Of a stretch of DNA of 64,000 bases, positions 23,001 through 32,800 are shown piece by piece. The stretch lies in assembly GCA_004193205.1 (NCBI GenBank), contig RZUM01000009.1, forward strand, positions 124,001-188,000, written 5' to 3'. A model generated the notes under the pieces. That model was given only the letters and a program-made list of their open reading frames with translations, had not been told where the DNA came from and searched no databases. Source of the DNA: Gordonia sediminis. GTDB taxonomy: Bacteria > Actinomycetota > Actinomycetes > Mycobacteriales > Mycobacteriaceae. Positions within the stretch are counted from its first letter, which is position 1. Each line of letters begins with the position of its first letter. Position numbers and translations under genes: made by a program.

Positions 23001-26000
23001 CGGTGAGCATGTGCTCGATCCGCTCGGTGGGATAGTCGGGGTCGATCGGGAGGTAGCCGGCACCGGTCTTCGCGACAGCCCACATCGCGACCAGCAGGTC
23101 CGCGGAGCGCCCGATGGCCAGCGCGACCAGCGTCTCCGTCCCGACGCCGCGCGAGATCAGCCACCGCGCAAGACGATTGGATCGCTCGTCGAGTTCGGCG
23201 TAGGTCAGCACCGTGCCGGTCGCGTCGGCCACCGCAACCCGGTTCGGGTGACGGCCGGCGACATCGGTGAACACGTCGGCGAGCAGCCGCGGCGCCGCGG
23301 CGCGGCCACCGGTGACGGGCAGCAGGGCCGCGGCCTCGTCATCGGAGAGCAGCTGCGAGTCGCCGACGGGCAGGGTCGGATCGGCGGTGAGCGCATCGAG
23401 CAGTCGCACCAGTTGCGCCGCCATGTGTTCGGCGGTCGACGCATCGAACAGATCGGTGGCGAAGATGAGAGAACCGAGCCAGCGGTCACCGGCATCGGTG
23501 ATCCCGACTGTGAGGTCGACCTTCGCCGGAACCTCCTCGACGGCAACCGAACTCACCTCGACACCGGCGACGTCGTGGGCCAGGATCCCGCCGGCGGCGA
23601 ATTCGGAGAGGACGGACTGGTCGAAGGAGAGCAACACCTGGGTCAGCGGGGCGAAGGCCTCCGACCGCACCGGATCGAGCCGCTCGACGACCGTCTCGAA
23701 CGGCACGTCCGCATGCGCGAATGCGTCGAGGTCGGTGGTGCGCACCTCATTCAACAGTTCGGCGAACGACATCGCCGGATCGATTTCCGACCGCAACACC
23801 AGGGTGTTGACGAACATGCCCACGAGCGGATCGAGCACGCGCTGCCCGCGGCCGTGGATCGGCGTACCCACCGTGATGTCCGAGGTCGCCGACAGCCGTG
23901 ACAGCAGCACCGCGAGCCCCGCGTGGACCACCATGAACGACGTGACGCCGTAGGCGCCCGACACGATGCCGATCCGGTCGACGACCCATTCGGGCACCTC
24001 GAAGGAGACCTGCGCACCGCGCTGCGTCGCGACCGCCGGTCGCGCACGGTCGGCAGGCAGTTCGAGCACGTCCGGTACGCCGGCCAGCTGCGTCGACCAG
24101 TACGAGAGCTGGCGTCCCACAATCGAATCGGCGTCGTCGGCCGATCCGAGCACCTGATGCTGCCAGATCGCGAAATCCGCGAATTGCACGTCGAGGGGCG
24201 CGAACTCCGGTTCCGCGGAGGCGACCCGCGCCGCATAGGCGGTGACCACGTCGGACACCAGCGGTCCCATCGACTCGCCGTCGGCGGCGATGTGGTGCAC
24301 GACCAGACCGAAGACGATCTCGTCGTCGGCGACCCGCCACCACCGGGCGCGCATGGACCACTGCGTCGTGACGTCGAAACCGGCAGTGATCGCGGCGGCC
24401 ATTTCGGACTCCGACGCCACCTGGGCCCAGTCGAGTCGATCGGCGACCTCGGAGGCCGGATCGATGACCTGCACGGGTGTGCCGTCGACCGACGGGAACA
24501 CGGTGCGCAGCACCTCGTGGCGGATGACCACGTCCACCAGCGCCGCACGCAACGCGTCGACGTCCACCGAGCCGCGCAGCCGCAGCACCACGGGAATGTT
24601 GTAGGTCGCCGCCGTCGGGTCGAACTGGTTGATGAACCACATCCGCAGCTGGGCGAACGACAGCGGCACCGGCTCGGGGCGCGGCACGACCGCCACCACC
24701 GGCGCCAGACCGACACCGCGGCCACCGATCACCTCGGCCAGGCCACGCACATGCGGAACGTCGAAGACGTCGCGCACCGACAGTTCGACGTTGAAGGTCT
24801 CCTCGGCCCGCCCGACGATCCGCGCGGCGGCCAGCGAGTTACCGCCCAGATCGAACACCGACTCGGTGACACTGACCTTCTCGAGGCCGAGCACGTCGGC
24901 GACGATCTCGGCGAGGATCTTCTCCGTCTCGGTGCCGGGTGCCACATACTCTGCGGCGCCCTTGATCTCGGGTTCGGGCAGGGCCCGCCGGTCGAGTTTG
25001 CCGTTCACCGTCAACGGCAACAGATCCATGATCATCACCACGTCGGGCACCATGTAGCCTGGCAGCGTGCCGGCTGCGGCGACCCGGATCTCCGACGGGG
25101 TGGCCGCCTCGGCCGTTTCGAGGACGACGTAGCCGACGAGCAGTTCGTCACCGTTGTCGCGGCGTTTGACCGCGACCGCGGCCGCGTCCACACCCGGTGC
25201 ACCCAGCAGCGCCGTCTCCACCTCGCCGAGTTCGATCCGGAAGCCGCGCAGCTTCACCTGCGCGTCGGAGCGACCAAGGTATTCCAGGGTGTCCCCGCGC
25301 CGGATGGCGAGGTCGCCGCTGCGGTACATGCGGCTGCCGTCGGCGGCGAACGGGTCGGCGACGAAACGGGTCGACGACAGACCCGGGCGGCCGAGATAGC
25401 CGCGGGTGACCTGGGTGCCACTGACGTAGATCTCGCCGGTCACCCCGTCGGGGGTGGGTCGCAGGCGGTCGTCGAGGACATGGATCGTCAGGTTCGGCAG
25501 ACCGTCACCGACGTCGGAACCCTTCGCCGACACCACGAACTCCGGGTCCAGCGCACGGAACGTCGAGTGCACCGTGGTCTCGGTGATCCCGTACATGTTG
25601 ACCAGGACCGGACCGACCCGGCCCTCGGCCTCCATACGGTCGGCGTACCAGCGCCGGACCTGCGCGAAATCCAGTGCCTCACCGGCGAAGACCATGTATC
25701 GGACGCTGTCGGCGAGCCTGGTCGGCGAGTCCGGCCGGACCGCGGCCGCGAGCTGGTAGTACGCCGACGGGGTCTGGGAGACCACGGTGGCCTGTTCGGC
25801 GATCAGCAGCCGGGCGAACTCGTCGGGGCTACGGGTGGTCAGGAAGTCGACGACGACGAGTCGTCCGCCGAACAGCAGCGGCCCCCACATCTCGAACACC
25901 GAGACGTCGAAGGCGTAGGAGTGGAACATCGTCCACACGTCGTTCTCGGTGAAACCGTAGTGCTGCTGCGCCGCCGCCATCAGTGCCACGACGCTGCGGT

Positions 26001-26835
26001 GTTCGACCACGACACCCTTGGGACGTCCGGTCGATCCGGACGTGAAGATCAGGTAGGCGGCGGTGCGCGCGTCGAGGTTCGCGGGCAGGGCGGGCGCGGA
26101 GTCGGCGTCGGCGGCCAGCTCGTCGATGGTGTACCGCTCGACATCGAGGAAACCGAGCGCCTCCCGGCCGTCGTGGTCGGTGATGATCAGTGTCGGTGCC
26201 GCGTCGCCGACGATGAACGCGAGCCGGTCGGCGGGATGGGAGGTGTCCAGCGGCAGATAGGCCGCACCGGTCTTGAGGATGCCGAGGATCGCCACCATCA
26301 CGTCGACGGTGCGCGGGGTGGCCAGGCCGACCACACCGCCGGGGCGCACTCCGCAGGCCACGAGACCCCTGGCGGCCGCGTCGGAGAGCTCGTCGAGTTC
26401 ACGGTAGGTCAGGGCGGCGCCGTCGACGTCCGTCACCGCGACACGGTCGCCGAACCGGTGCACCGCCGACCGGAAGATACCCGGCAGCGACCCCCAGTCG
26501 GTGGTACCGGCGATCGCGCAGGCCCGGTCCCGGATGTCGGCGACCCCACGCTGGATCGCCGCCGCAATCCCCGCCGGGTCGAGCCCGTCCTTCGGGATCA
26601 GGGCGGTCACGATGGCGCTCACCGCGGCCTCGGTGTCGAGGCCGCGTGCGACGAACACCGACGCGGTCGCCGACACACGGTTGTCCAGGTCGGCGAAGGT
26701 CACCACCGTACCGGCCGCATCCAGGGCGACGGTTTCCGGCTCGAGTTGCGCCGCAATGGTGATCAGGTCTCGCGTCGGCGGCCGCTGTCCCCATCCCGTA
26801 GAAATGTCAACTGCGTCCAAGCCGGTTCCTGTCAC
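5044..26835 (-). CDS. Nonribosomal peptide synthetase, six A domains with terminal thioesterase
   Basis: 7263 residues, cytoplasmic assembly line. Domain order by motifs: short A-like stub (21-108), A-T (about 115-705), C-A-T-E (720-2232), C-A-T (2247-3311), C-A-T (3326-4361), C-A-T-E (4379-5909), C-A-T (5919-6973), TE (6989-7250). All six A domains keep the TSGSTG(x)PKG loop and the NGK/SGK/VGK-type catalytic lysine; all T domains keep GG(N/D)S. The C domains have HHIxxDG, the E domains HHLGVDA, and the TE has GWSLGG and a late DADHLG. Specificity residues read by eye (GrsA numbering): DVFSVAMVHK, DALFAGAVAK, DVPHFSLVEK, DMLCVGWIVK, DFWNVGMVHK (Thr), DALFMGLIGK. The start is GTG, overlapping the stop of the first synthetase as GTGA, so the two proteins are coupled. 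It has no C domain for its first A domain; that C domain ends the upstream protein. Confidence 0.95.
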   Translation of the reverse strand: MTGTGLDAVDISTGWGQRPPTRDLITIAAQLEPETVALDAAGTVVTFADLDNRVSATASVFVARGLDTEAAVSAIVTALIPKDGLDPAGIAAAIQRGVADIRDRACAIAGTTDWGSLPGIFRSAVHRFGDRVAVTDVDGAALTYRELDELSDAAARGLVACGVRPGGVVGLATPRTVDVMVAILGILKTGAAYLPLDTSHPADRLAFIVGDAAPTLIITDHDGREALGFLDVERYTIDELAADADSAPALPANLDARTAAYLIFTSGSTGRPKGVVVEHRSVVALMAAAQQHYGFTENDVWTMFHSYAFDVSVFEMWGPLLFGGRLVVVDFLTTRSPDEFARLLIAEQATVVSQTPSAYYQLAAAVRPDSPTRLADSVRYMVFAGEALDFAQVRRWYADRMEAEGRVGPVLVNMYGITETTVHSTFRALDPEFVVSAKGSDVGDGLPNLTIHVLDDRLRPTPDGVTGEIYVSGTQVTRGYLGRPGLSSTRFVADPFAADGSRMYRSGDLAIRRGDTLEYLGRSDAQVKLRGFRIELGEVETALLGAPGVDAAAVAVKRRDNGDELLVGYVVLETAEAATPSEIRVAAAGTLPGYMVPDVVMIMDLLPLTVNGKLDRRALPEPEIKGAAEYVAPGTETEKILAEIVADVLGLEKVSVTESVFDLGGNSLAAARIVGRAEETFNVELSVRDVFDVPHVRGLAEVIGGRGVGLAPVVAVVPRPEPVPLSFAQLRMWFINQFDPTAATYNIPVVLRLRGSVDVDALRAALVDVVIRHEVLRTVFPSVDGTPVQVIDPASEVADRLDWAQVASESEMAAAITAGFDVTTQWSMRARWWRVADDEIVFGLVVHHIAADGESMGPLVSDVVTAYAARVASAEPEFAPLDVQFADFAIWQHQVLGSADDADSIVGRQLSYWSTQLAGVPDVLELPADRARPAVATQRGAQVSFEVPEWVVDRIGIVSGAYGVTSFMVVHAGLAVLLSRLSATSDITVGTPIHGRGQRVLDPLVGMFVNTLVLRSEIDPAMSFAELLNEVRTTDLDAFAHADVPFETVVERLDPVRSEAFAPLTQVLLSFDQSVLSEFAAGGILAHDVAGVEVSSVAVEEVPAKVDLTVGITDAGDRWLGSLIFATDLFDASTAEHMAAQLVRLLDALTADPTLPVGDSQLLSDDEAAALLPVTGGRAAAPRLLADVFTDVAGRHPNRVAVADATGTVLTYAELDERSNRLARWLISRGVGTETLVALAIGRSADLLVAMWAVAKTGAGYLPIDPDYPTERIEHMLTDSRVRIGLTTAAVRAGLPVAGVDWTAMEEIDSPEHLGFLDATSIRYDELRVAAHLDATAYVIYTSGSTGTPKGVSVTFRGIHNFAVAEIARFGVDESSRVLGFASPSFDASILEWLMASVSGAALIYRPEGVLGGDMLSAFINEQALTHVFLTPTVLATVEPDSVPNVEVLASGGEAVSQTLVDRWAPRLEFFNAYGPTEASVAVAMSLALTPGQPVHIGGPIDGVGLLVLDARLHPVPVGVAGDLYAAGVALARGYLDRRGLTAERFVANPYGAQGERMYRTGDVVRWTRSASGELVLEYVGRSDDQVKLRGLRIELGEIETVLESHPAISSAVVVGVGGSVATALAGYVVADASVDVAALRDFVAERLPSHMVPASLQVLDALPLTPAGKLDKRALPEPVIDTETAEYVAPSSSTEVALAQVVGGVLGLDRVSVTESFFALGGDSILSIQLSSAARAVGLSLSPRDIFEHKSVRAMAQAVSAGGDRLPMLAEPGDGSGATAISPVVSWMLESSDSPTDFADFSQAVVLFAPDGLEPQVLSDVLGAVVDAHPTLSSRLTEVDGHWVLTAGVGARPIVREANTSAALGSTAFTEALSAAHADALARLDPSAGVLVSAVVVSGADASRVVLAVHHLGVDAVSWPILIEDVITVWGQLQAGQAPQVRPEVTSAQAWHAAMAAQTTQRTDELSYWASRLGSPTGFGTSFDRARDRFSTVSSVSHRVDAAVTEALVTVVPEAFGGHVNDALLAALARAVRSWQQSRGIADDAPVGVLVEGHGRYEELVASGADPRRADLSRTVGWFTTITPMNLDPADDAVHAVKAAKEERLGQPDRGAGFGLLRFGDERLAGRALPSIGFNFFGAGGRGGAGGEIAVPFMVDSDAPPLPATVSGAMAAMNVLTVNVGTRVTEAGRELSAEFLFVEEILSAEDVAGLADRWSAELAAIVDVVSHGPDIGLSPSDVPGTGVSQADLDLLAHRYPGAAIWPLSPLQHGLYLQSALAGADPDADAVDVYVSQAVLRLGGDVDERRLRAAVAALVGHHRVLRSAFLQTEGGAVVAVVPDEVSVPWRTVELGTVDESERRRRVDEVTAAERVEPFDLSSPPLLRVVVVRDADGVSVVITNHHILFDGWSGPLVLADLLALYASGTTYTAQIGRGSTDFGDHLRQIAGADHAAGLAAWRGVLAPLEGPTLVAPGAEATRDSLPRNHTVIVDAELTAALEALARTEDATVATVLQFAWAVLLSRLTGNRVVAFGETVSGRPADLEGVESMVGLFINTLPAVVDVDPRAPIGAVLSRLQAAKVSVLDHQHLGLPELMALAGNASGGSGFGGALFDTLTVHESYPVDTESLSTTDAALTGGLDIREAVVSDSTHYPLNMITSPMGDRLSITLKYLPDAFSDEQVAVFADAIREILRAAVSAPGSLLADMPMMTDDAVATISALSVGSDRVVPSGSVPDVVAAQVLRTPEGTALVFEGRSVSFAEFGARVAVLARELIAAGVGPDMAVGVSMDRSVELVVAIHAVVAAGGQYVPIDPSIPADRVQYMIETADVGAVLVGVGATPESVTALRDAVTVIEVDATGDVDLSVSPVTDADRLAPLRPDHAVYTLFTSGSTGRPKGVTVSHRSVVNRLWWGLEEYPWSVGDRVVLKTPITFDVSVPELFAPVMAGATIVVARPGGHADPGYIAELIADERATSVHFVPSMLSVFLDVVPAEQIRALDSLRWLFCSGEALPPAVVAHAHDLLPQVSIHNLFGPTEAAVEVAYVDVSDAPDVVPIGVPVWNTSTYVLDARLRLVPPGVPGELYLGGVQVARGYASRSGLTAERFVADPFGVAGARLYRTGDLVRWSSGGAIEYLGRTDFQVKLRGQRIELGEIESVIASASGVVHTACTVIDAPTGGQHLVAYISPASVDVETVKAAVAEALPEYMRPSVWMTLDDIALNSSGKLNRNALPAPVFELGEYVAPDTDDEALVAAVIGDVLGVERVGVTESFFDIGGNSLSAMRVAARVAEGLGVDVSVRDLFDFPTVRELVEAIAGRGQTVAPLVAGARPARLPLSMAQSRMWFINRFDPSSSAYNIPMALRLTGDLDADALADAIGDVLERHEVLRTLYPLDADGPFQHILDAGQAREALDWQVVDDEAELSASAVQGFDVTVDLPIRGRLRKSGDDTYEVVLTAHHIAFDGASTAVFVRDLLAAYVSRTGDGSTAAPLGVQYADYALWQRDTLGTADDPTSLLGRQLAYWREHLAALPSVTDLPMDRPRPPVMETTAGAVSMTVDDGLARGLERFARTHGVTPFMASHAALAILVARLAATDDVVIGTPIAGRTDAAVGDLVGMFVNTLVLRTAVDEAQSVSDFVAKVRTEDLEAFAHADVQFEELIEELAPTRSTAFPPLAQIAFTHIDARPGETTLEAAGVVAQPLELPDQVAKFELMVGVTSRSETSPMTVEFVYAHSLFDEATVRRFVGSWMRVVESMVADPDVALGDIDLLTPQDAETLVPVSGGPAVAPPRPMNAIFADTAARYPDNLAVTDATGRALTYAQLDAESNRVARWLISQGVGVDSLVALAIGRSVEFLTMVWAVAKAGAGYLPVDPGYPSDRIEHMLSDSGVRVGLTVERNRSSLPTSIDWTAVDSADFGTQTADLKVSALSPDELIGTPHPDAVAYLIYTSGSTGTPKGVAVSARGVDNYMRVAVERWGVTDRSRVLGFSSPSFDMSILEWLAPTGAGAALFYRADDTLGGDPLAAFMREQRVTHACLTPTVLATLEPGSVPDLRALVSGGENVAASLVERWGPLVSFYDWYGPTETTIVTVMSKAMLPGEPKTMGSPIPGTEMLVLDARLHPVPMGVAGELYIAGGALATGYVGRPGLTASRFVVNPFGGPGERMYRTGDVVRWRHDRAGDLVLEYVGRSDDQVKLRGLRIELGEIEAVLTSHPQVKSAVVIGVGGSVATALAAYVVLREHVEIGELRAYVGQRLPSHMVPASFAVLDALPLTPVGKLDKRALPEPQIDAGEYIPPVTDLERAVAEVFAEVLGEDRVSVVDSFFDVGGNSLSATRVAARVADVVGADVAVRDVFEAPTVRALAAAIEGRGAGLAPIAAIEPRPEPVPVSFAQARMWFINQFDPSSSTYNVPMVLRLMGDLDIAALRAATEDVVARHEVLRTTFPSVDGVPVQVIEPADRIGERFDWAEVATAAELQASATTGFDVTRQWPLRARLLRVADGEFVFALVAHHIAADGESMAPLVADLVTAYAARAAGQEPAFAPMEVQFADFSIWQHQVLGSTDDAGSVVGQQLSYWSSKLRGLPDVLELPSDRPRPVVATQRGDQVSFEIPADTVDRIVAFAHERGVTQFMVVHAALSVLLARLSATSDIAVGTPIAGRGRQVLDAMVGMFVNTLVLRADVDAGMSFSELLDQVRVTDLDAFAHADVPFETLVEHLDPVRSEAFAPLTQVLLTFHQSTLPEFANALGSTADSTTVAGLTISPVEPPETPAKVDLTFAIAGGTEGLPWPAQIVFATDLFDAATIEAMTQRFLRVLAACVEDPSAPVGDIAVLSVTEADVLGSLPAPVTDTVNAERSLVDLFAATVARYRTRTAVTAEGTSLSYGELDDRSGAVAAALIARGVEAGDLVGIATARSVDLAVSVIAVMKAGAGYLPLDTTNPAERLAFIVSDAAVGIVITDPATAGHELFASLPETVTAVDIEELAREGDGAAPVSVTVSPASRAYVIYTSGSTGLPKGVEITHRDVVTLMDTAAGDFDFEPTDVWTMFHSYAFDFSVWELWGPFLSGARLVIVDRGLARDPDAFVELLHAEGVTVLNQTPSAFYQLIDARRRNRVDLPLRYIVFGGEALGFEQVRRWYDDHPAETAQLVNMYGITETTVHVSYRPLDRELVSAGDASLIGRPLGSLAIHILDERLHPVPPGVVGEMYVTGGQLAQGYLGRPGLSSTRFVANPFDRDGGRMYRTGDLARRIGDDIEYLGRGDAQVQLRGFRIEYGEIEAALLGVDGVSAAAANVVELPGRGEQLIGYVVAEGAGDVDAAHVRDVVTRAVPGYMVPSVIVTVPALPLTANGKLDRRALPIPELEGRGEDYVAPETSTEETLARVVAGVLGVDRISVVESFFALGGDSILAIQLSSAARAAGLQVSPRDIFEHKSVRAMAHALAVGGAQLPMITEPDTGDDRIEISPVASWMLELSDTPSDFADFSQAMVLTAPDGLDVEGLTRVLTEVAAAHPMLSARLAQVDGQWTYRVGDGTGCVVAEMSVDVPVSSPEFGESLRAAHADSLGRLDPEAGVIVSAALVSGRDGARVVLAIHHLGVDAVSWPILIEDVITVWGQLQAGFEPNVRREVTSARAWHAALADQADDRAGEVAYWAARVDRAPTDFGVAFDRSRDRFSTTESVTVAVDAAVTEALLTTVPEAYAGHVNDALVAALARAVRSWQVDRGIADDNPVSVLMEGHGRYEEVLARGAHPATADLSRTVGWFTTIAPTGLDPAADIVHAVKAAKEERLGQPDRGVGFGTLRFGGDERLAGTALPSIGFNFLGGGARSAADDLDVPFLADAAAPVLPATVSGAMAAMNTLTVNVGARAVESGRELSADFMFVSSVLSADDVADIAGRWRRELTAVVEHLASAGDPGLSPSDVPGTGVTQADLDELAHRFPGADIWPLSPLQSGLHFESMLASTQHNAAVDVYVVQSILKLGGTIDLDRLHGAAQALFAEHRALRSGFVRTGSGAVVAVVPESVEVGWQVIDVDPGETADVVEDRIRQVAQAQRREPFDLERPPLMRFAVVRHGDSAHLVVTNHHILIDGWSGPLVLADLLALYATGTTYTGQIGSGGGDFEDYLTHIASIDKAAGRAAWREVLAPVDTPTLVAPGAEATGDALPQDLSVILDTELVSGIEAVARAEGATVATVLQFAWAVLLSRLTGNRVVSFAETVSGRPADIEGVESMVGLFINTLPAVVDVDPQAPITDVLSRLQAAKVSVLDHQHLALPELMGLAGGGAGVTGPLFDTLTVHESYPVNTESLTTTDASVTGGLEIQDFEGSDATHYPLNMATSPVSGGRLSLTVKYLPSAFDADQIRVFSNALVEILRTVATRPGTLTADIGLVAPDMMRTLTPVSGGPGTEPRLLAEIFTDAADRHPDRIAVVDGGGAALTYAELDARSNRLARWLIARGVGTESLVALAIGRSAELLTAIWAVAKTGAGYVPVDPDYPAERVATMVEDSGAGLGLTAATGELPERGFDWIRLDDVAVAGEIDGFDDRRVTPADILRPVRIENVAYVIYTSGSTGRPKGVSVTHAGLANFGAQESKGMAVGEAPVVLGFASPSFDASVLEYLLATVNGGTLAYRPTEAVGGAVLQDFLRTQRVSDMFLTPTVLSTLDPLQLPDLSALMCGGEAVPPALMDEWSPHVRFHNLYGPTETTIGISLSAPTHPGQLVHMGGPIGGVGLLVLDDRLHPVPVGVPGELYATGGALSRGYLDRPELTAERFVANPFGAAGDRMYRTGDVVRWRRSAQGELVLEYAGRSDDQVKLRGLRIELGEIENVLAAHPAVESAVVIGVGGSVATALAGYVVVNEPVDVAELREHVAARLPSHMVPASIAVLDALPLTPVGKLDKRALPEPVIEAEAQYVAPETETEAAVAAVFADVLDMERVGVTQSFFDLGGNSLSATRVLAGLREAGHELELAWLFNDPTPRGVAARLDGGGSSAGQVLITLNGQGSRPPLFCVHPAGGLAWFYGGFVPYLADRPVYGLQDPHVVSGEPSSASVEEMADRYLEEIRRVSPQGPYHLLGWSLGGYIAYAIAARLRADGEEVAFLGVMDSSPVPVADGVEETAPVGVQLGGDFVGDFLGGWRDLFDLDEDVHADSAEEVAEIIRTQIASMGLLGADQVQWVMDSFATGEALVENYRPAPFDGPLLVFTATRDKEDPAAVARGWEPYVAGTITNVDIDADHLGLANPEALDVIGPTLERWLSGGGQQDDNDNDNTTISIGED
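5085..9080 (-). other. NRPS module 8 (C-A-T-TE), release module
   Basis: The C domain is of the D-acceptor type that follows epimerisation ([17 protein letters not shown] near residue 6075). The A domain reads FDASVLE, giving DALFMGLIGK, with no confident substrate. T-domain LGGNS is near residue 6934. The thioesterase has GWSLGG near residue 7061. The extreme C-terminus is acidic and repetitive (DDNDNDN). Boundaries are estimated from motifs. Confidence 0.82.
9110..13700 (-). other. NRPS module 7 (C-A-T-E), D-threonine
   Basis: The A domain has FDFSVWE and [10 protein letters not shown], giving DFWNVGMVHK, one conservative change from the consensus threonine code DFWNIGMVHK. The following E domain ([10 protein letters not shown] near residue 5583, [12 protein letters not shown]) predicts a D-configured threonine or allo-threonine. 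The C domain is of the L-acceptor type (HHIAADG). Confidence 0.85.
13755..16860 (-). other. NRPS module 6 (C-A-T), substrate unassigned
   Basis: The C domain has HHIAFDG near residue 3454. The A domain has FDMSILE and [12 protein letters not shown], giving DMLCVGWIVK by eye. I cannot match this to a known substrate. T domain VGGNS is near residue 4323. Confidence 0.8.
16905..20095 (-). other. NRPS module 5 (C-A-T), serine-like code
   Basis: The C domain follows an E domain ([17 protein letters not shown] near residue 2400). The A domain has FDVSVPE and [12 protein letters not shown], giving DVPHFSLVEK, close to the serine code DVWHFSLVDK except for Pro at 239 and Glu at 331. Serine or a serine-like residue is a guess. 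Part of this A domain (17380-17690) uses clearly different codons from its surroundings. Confidence 0.78.
20140..24675 (-). other. NRPS module 4 (C-A-T-E), epimerised residue
   Basis: C domain HHIAADG near residue 845. The A domain has FDASILE and [12 protein letters not shown], giving DALFAGAVAK. The DAL...GAV pattern recalls some aromatic codes, but I would not assign it. T domain LGGDS is followed by an E domain ([10 protein letters not shown] near residue 1910), so residue 4 should be D. Confidence 0.8.
24723..26493 (-). other. NRPS module 3, A-T half on the second synthetase
   Basis: The A domain begins after the N-terminal stub; its [10 protein letters not shown] loop is near residue 263 and FDVSVFE near 310. 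The code DVFSVAMVHK shares the MVHK end with threonine codes but is not assigned. T domain LGGNS is near residue 664. The C domain needed for this module lies at the end of the first synthetase. Confidence 0.82.
26512..26775 (-). other. N-terminal adenylation-like stub of the second synthetase
   Basis: Residues 21-108. [15 protein letters not shown] ... [11 protein letters not shown] resembles the start of an A domain, then [19 protein letters not shown] and a helical stretch follow before the real A domain starts. It aligns with the C-terminal tail of the first synthetase (26886-27137) and with the two free small proteins. It sits exactly at the protein junction inside split module 3. Confidence 0.65.
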
Positions 26836-29800
26836 GTCCGTTCGTTGCCTTCCGACTCAATCGAATCCGTCGCATGCACCCCCGTGCCCACTATCATGTT
26901 TGCACGTTCCCTCAGCTCGGCGAGAAACGCGTCGAACCCGTCCGGTCCGGCCAGGGCCAGGCCTGGGACCAGGGTCATCGCCGCCATCGTGAGCGCCGAG
27001 TCCGCATCCGGAGCGGTCGGGCTCATGGCCTGCATCATCACCGCGAGATCCCCGAAGCTCAGCGGCGGCGGTCCGGACACGGCCACCGCGGACGGCTCCG
27101 CGGCGGCGGCCTGGGTGACGAGGTCGGCGAGGGCGACCTCGACCACGGGGCTCGCCTCGGCGGTGACGAGCACCTCGTCGGCGAGCCGGATGATCACATC
27201 GCCCACCGTGACGTCGGGATCTCCGGCCACCGACTCCAGAACCTGCACATACCGGGCCGCGAGGCGATCGATCGTCGAGCGTTCGAACAGATCGGTGGCG
27301 TACATGAACTGGGCCCGCATGCCACCGCCCCGCTCGTCGCGATCCGGGTCGTTCGGGAACAGCGTCAACTGCAGATCGACCTTCGCCGAGGTGAGCTCCT
27401 CGGGGACCGGGGACACCGTGAGCCGATCGAACTGCAGCGTCGGGAACTCCACGTCCTGGAATGCCAGCATCACCTGATAGACCGGGTTGTAGGACGTCGG
27501 CGGCTTCGTCAGGGTCCGGGACACGATGTCGTCGAAAGCCACATCGGTGTGGGACATGTCCGCGAGATCCTCGTTGCGCACCCGCGCCAGCAGATCGACG
27601 AAGCTCTCGGCCGGGTCGACATGGGTGCGCAGCGCCAGGGTGTTGACGAACATCCCGACGACATCGTCGAGGCTCTGCTCGCCACGACCGGCGAACGGAG
27701 TGCCGATCACCAGGTCGGTACTTCCCGACATCCGGTTGAGCAACACCGCGAACGCGGCGTGGATGACCATGAACGCCGTGGTGTGGTGTTCGCGCGCCAC
27801 GGAGTCCAGAGCCGCGACCACCGACGCCGGGATCTCGAAGTCCACCGCGTCACCCCGGAACGTCGGCGTCTTGGGCCGCGGATGGTCGTGTGGCAGGTCC
27901 AGCAGGCCGGGAGCACCGGCGAGCCGGTCGTCCCAGTAGCCGAGCTGCCGTTCCTCCTCGGTAACCCCGTCGGCGTCGACCACGCCGAGGCGCTCCGACA
28001 GCCACAGACTGAAGTCCGCGTACTGCACCGGCAGCGGTTTCCACGCCGGTTCGGCACCGGTGCTGCGGGCGGCGTAGGCGGTCATCAGGTCCCGCGCCAG
28101 CGGGGCCATCGACGCGCCGTCGGCGCTGATGTGATGGACGACGAACACGAGGATGTGCTCGGTCGCCGACACCCGCAGCAGCACCGCCCGCACCGGCGGG
28201 CGGGTGGCGATGTCGAATCCCTTGCCGGTCACCTTCGCGATGGCGTCCTCGAGCGAACGCCCGGCGTCGCGCACCTCGACGGTGATCTCGCTCTCCACGA
28301 CATCGGCGGGCAGGATCACCTGCGTCGGTTCGCCGTTGATCATCGGGTAGGTGGTGCGCAGCGACTCGTGCCGACGGACCAGGTCGGTGGTCGCGAGCCG
28401 CAACGCGGCGACGTCGAGGTCACCGGCGAGCCGCAGCGCCATCGCCACGTTGTAGGCCGCGGAGTCCGGATCGGCCCGGTTGATCAGCCACAGTCCGCGC
28501 TGCATCCCCGAGACGTGGACCAACTCCGCACGGCTACGGGCCAGCAGCGGCGGTGCGCCCTGACCGGAGGAACCGACGGCGAGCGCCTGGGCGAGGGTGG
28601 CCACGGTGGGCCGCTCGAACAGCAGTTTCACCGGCACCGACCGGTCGAGCAGCGCCGCCAGCCGTGACGTCACCTTGGTCGCCGACAGGGAACTGCCGCC
28701 GAGGTCGAAGAAGTCCGCGTCCGCGCTGACCCGCTCCTGACCGAGCACCTGCCCGAAGATCCCGGCGACCACCGTCTCCATCTGCGAACTCGGCGCCCGA
28801 TACGGGGCAGTAGCCGAGAAGTCAACCGCCGGAAGGGATCTCCGATCGATCTTGCCGGCCGTGGTGAGGCGGAACTCGTCCACGATGACCAGCGAATGCG
28901 GCACCATGTACGCCGGCAGATGCGCCGCCGCCTGCTCGAGGATCCGCTTGGGTTCGGCGGACGCGCCGTCGACCAACCGGGCATACGAGACGAGCACATC
29001 GTCCCCACCGGGGCCGGGCACACCCAGGCTGATCACCTCACTGACCAGAGGGTGCTTGGCGATCGCGGCATCGACCTCGCCCGGCTCGATGCGCAGACCA
29101 CGGATCTTGAGCTGGAAGTCGGTCCGGCCCACGTACCGGAGGTTCCCACTCGCCGTGCGCACCACGCGGTCACCGGTGCGATACATCCGGTCGCCGGAAC
29201 CGAACGGGTTGGCGACGAACCGGGTCGCGGTGAGATCGGGCCGGGCGTGGTAGGCCTGCGCCAGCTGGATTCCGGACAGGTAGAGCTCACCGGGCACCCC
29301 GTCGGGAACCGGCCGCAGTGCCGGATCGAGGACCAGGACCCCGACTCCGGGGATCGCACGGCCGATGGTGACCTCGTCACCCTCGCGCAGCGGCCCGGCC
29401 GCGGTGGCCCAGATCGTCACCTCGGTGGGTCCGTACAGGTTGAAGAACGATCGACCCGCCCGCGCCCACCGGCGCATCAGTTCCGGCGGGCACGCCTCAC
29501 CGACGCTGATCACGCGAGAAAGGCTGCGCACCGCCGCGGGCTCGATCGTGCCGAGCGCCGACGGTGTCATGACGGCGTGGGTGACGTGGTGGGTGGCGAT
29601 GAGCTGCGTCAGCTCGTCACCGCCGAACACTCCGGCGGGGCTGACGACCAGCTCGGCCCCCGTGCACAATGCCATCAGGATCTCGAAGATCGAGGCGTCG
29701 AAGCTCGGCGACGCCACGTGCAACACCTTGGAGCGCTGGTCGAGCCGCAGGATCTTGCGCTGGTTGGCCACCAGGCCCGCGAGCCCGCGGTGGCTCAGCG

Positions 29801-32800
29801 CCGCCGCCTTGGGCCGGCCCGTCGACCCCGAGGTGTAGATGAGGTAGGCGAGGTCGTCCACGCGCGGGACGCGGACCAGCTCGTTGGGCCGCAGCCGGGC
29901 ACCGCTGTGCCCGGCCAGCTGAAGTTCGATCGTCTCGTCGTCGATCACCAGCCACTCGGCCCCGGCCGGAGCCTTCGCCGCCACCGCGACGGAGGTCAGC
30001 CCGAGGCGGGCGCCGCTGTCGGCGAGGATCTCGACCAGACGGCCCGCCGGGTGCGCCGGATCGATACTCACGAAGGCCGCACCGGATTTCGCGACGGCGA
30101 TCATCGCGATCACCGACAGATGCGACCGCGGGATGCAGATGGCCACCACGTCGCCGGGCCCCACGCCGCGGGCCACGAGTTCGCGGGCCAGCTGGTTGGT
30201 CCCCGCTTCCAGGTTCGTCCAGGTGACGGTGGATGTCCCGCTGATCGCGACCGCGGCCGGATTCGCCTGCGCGACACCGTTGAAGAGGAGATCGCTGAGC
30301 GTCTCCGGGATGGCGGGCGCGGACGGTTGCCGGGTGAGTTCGGCGAGAACGGCGGGCTCGACGAGATCGAAGGTGCCCACGTATCGGTCCGGCGCCAGCA
30401 CCATCGTACGCAGGATCGTGACGAGCTGAGCGGCCACACGTTCGACGGTTCGGTGTTCGAAAAGATCTGCTGCGTAGGCGAGTTCGACATCGAAACCGGA
30501 CGCGCCGACCTGGTCGGTGACGGTGACCGACAGATCGTACTTCGCCGACGGCACACGCGCGTCGAGCAACTCCGCCGATTCCACCCAGTGATCGAGCGCA
30601 GTGGCCTGACCGGGATGCATCGTCAACGACACCTGGAACAGCGGGGTGTGCGCGGCCGACCGTTCCGGCGCGGCGGCCTCCACGACCCGCTCGAACGGGA
30701 TCGCCGACTGACGCATCGCCCGGGTGCGCGTGGCGTGCGCCCGGCCGAGCAGGTCGGTCGTCGTGTCCCACGCGCCGACAGGCGTCCGCAACACCACGGT
30801 GTTGACGAACATGCCGACCAGATCCGCGGTCTCGGGCTCGTCACGACCGGCGACCGCGGTGCCGATGGCGACCTCGTCGACCTCGGCCCACCGGGTCAGC
30901 AGAACCGCGAATGCGGTGTGCAGCACCGAGAACGGCGTCACGTTGTGCTCACGTGCCAGCGTCCGGATGCCGGCCGCGAGTTCCGCGTCGAGCGTGGCGT
31001 CGACGTAACCGCCGTTTCCGGACGCGACGTGCGGCCGCGGGTGGTCGGTGGGCAGCGGCAGGAAGCCCGGCATGCCGGCGAGTTCCTCCTGCCAGAACGC
31101 CAGACCGTCGGCGGCGATCTCGGTGGGAGCGTCGGGCTCTCCGAGCAGGTTGTGTTGCCAGATCGCGAAATCGGCGTACTGCACCTCCAGCGGCGCGATC
31201 TGCGGCTCCCCGCCGTCACGGCGTGCCATGTACGAGACGAACAGATCCCGGATCAGCGGCATCAGGGAGAAGCCGTCACCGGCGATGTGGTGCAGCACCA
31301 TCACCACCACATAGCCCGAGCTGTCACGCAGAAGCCTTGCGCGGAAAGGGATCTCGTGCGCGAGGTCGAAACCGCGCGCGGCCTCCGCGGCGATCGTGTC
31401 GTCGATCCGGTCCTCGACGACACCGACGTCGAGGTCGAGGAACTCCATCGCCTGCGCGGCGTCGAGGATCTCCTGTACCGGTTCACCTCCGCGCGAACCG
31501 AATCGGGTCCGCAGCGTCTCGTGACGCGCCACCAGATCGCCGATCGCACTCTGCAGCGCCGGGATGTCGACCTGGCTACCGAGTCGGACCGCGCCGGGCA
31601 TGTTGTAGGTTCCCGCGCCCGGATCCATCCGGTTGACGAACCACAGCCGGGTCTGGGCCGGGGACAGCGGAATGACGTCGGGACGCGGTTGCACCCGCGT
31701 CAGCGGCGGGTGGCCGTCGGTACCGCCCCGGCGGGAACGCTCGGCGATCTCGCCGACGTCGACCGAACCGAACACATCGGTGAGGTCGACGGTCACGTCG
31801 TATTCGAGGCGCGCCCGCGACACCAGCCGCGCAGCCATCAGGGAGTCTCCGCCGAGCGCGAAGATGTTGTCCCGCAACCCGACCCGTTCGACGCCGAGCA
31901 TCTCCCCGACGAGCGCGGCGAGTGCCTGCTCCACCGGGGTGCGCGGCGCCTCGTAGCCGACGACCGGTTTGAGGTCCGGCACGGGCAGCTGTTTGCGATC
32001 GAGCTTGCCCGAGCTGTTGGTCGGAAAGTGATCGAGCAGGACAGCCGCGGACGGCACCATGTGCGAGGGCAGATGGCGCCGGCACCACGACAACGCGGAT
32101 GCCTCGCTGACCGACCGGTCATCAGACCGCAGGTAGGCCACCAGAACCGGGCCCGACCCGAGGTCGGTCCGCGGTATGACGGCGGTCGCGTCGACGCCGG
32201 GCATCGCGACGAGGACCGCCTCGATCTCCCCCGGCTCGATGCGCTGACCACGGATCTTGACCTGGAAGTCGGTACGACCCAGGTACTGCAGCTCGCCGTC
32301 GGGACTCCACCGGACCAGATCGCCGGTGCGGTACATCCGGGTCCCGTGCGGGCCGTACGGATCGGCGACGAACCGGTCGGATGTCAGGTCCGGCCGTCCG
32401 ACGTATCCATCGGCCAGCTGGCAACCCGCGAGATAGAGCTCACCCGCGACGCCGACCGGAACCGGCTGCAGTGCGGTGTCGAGGACGTAGGTGTCGGTGT
32501 TGGCGACCGGCCGGCCGATCGGCACGGGGCCGCCACCGGGCTGCACCCGGTGTTCGGTGACGTCGACGGCGGCCTCGGTCGGCCCGTACAGGTTGACCAG
32601 CTCGGCCGAGGACCCTGCCAGGACCCGGTCGGCCAGCATCCGCGGTAGTGCCTCACCGGAGGTGAACACCCGTCGCACCGTCGGGGGCAGGAGTTCGCGG
32701 TGGCCCTCGTTCTCCAGGACCTCGGTGTACACGTCGAGCATCGACGGCACGAAGTGCAGCACGTTGACCCCGCGCGAACCGATCAGCTCGAGGAGGTACT

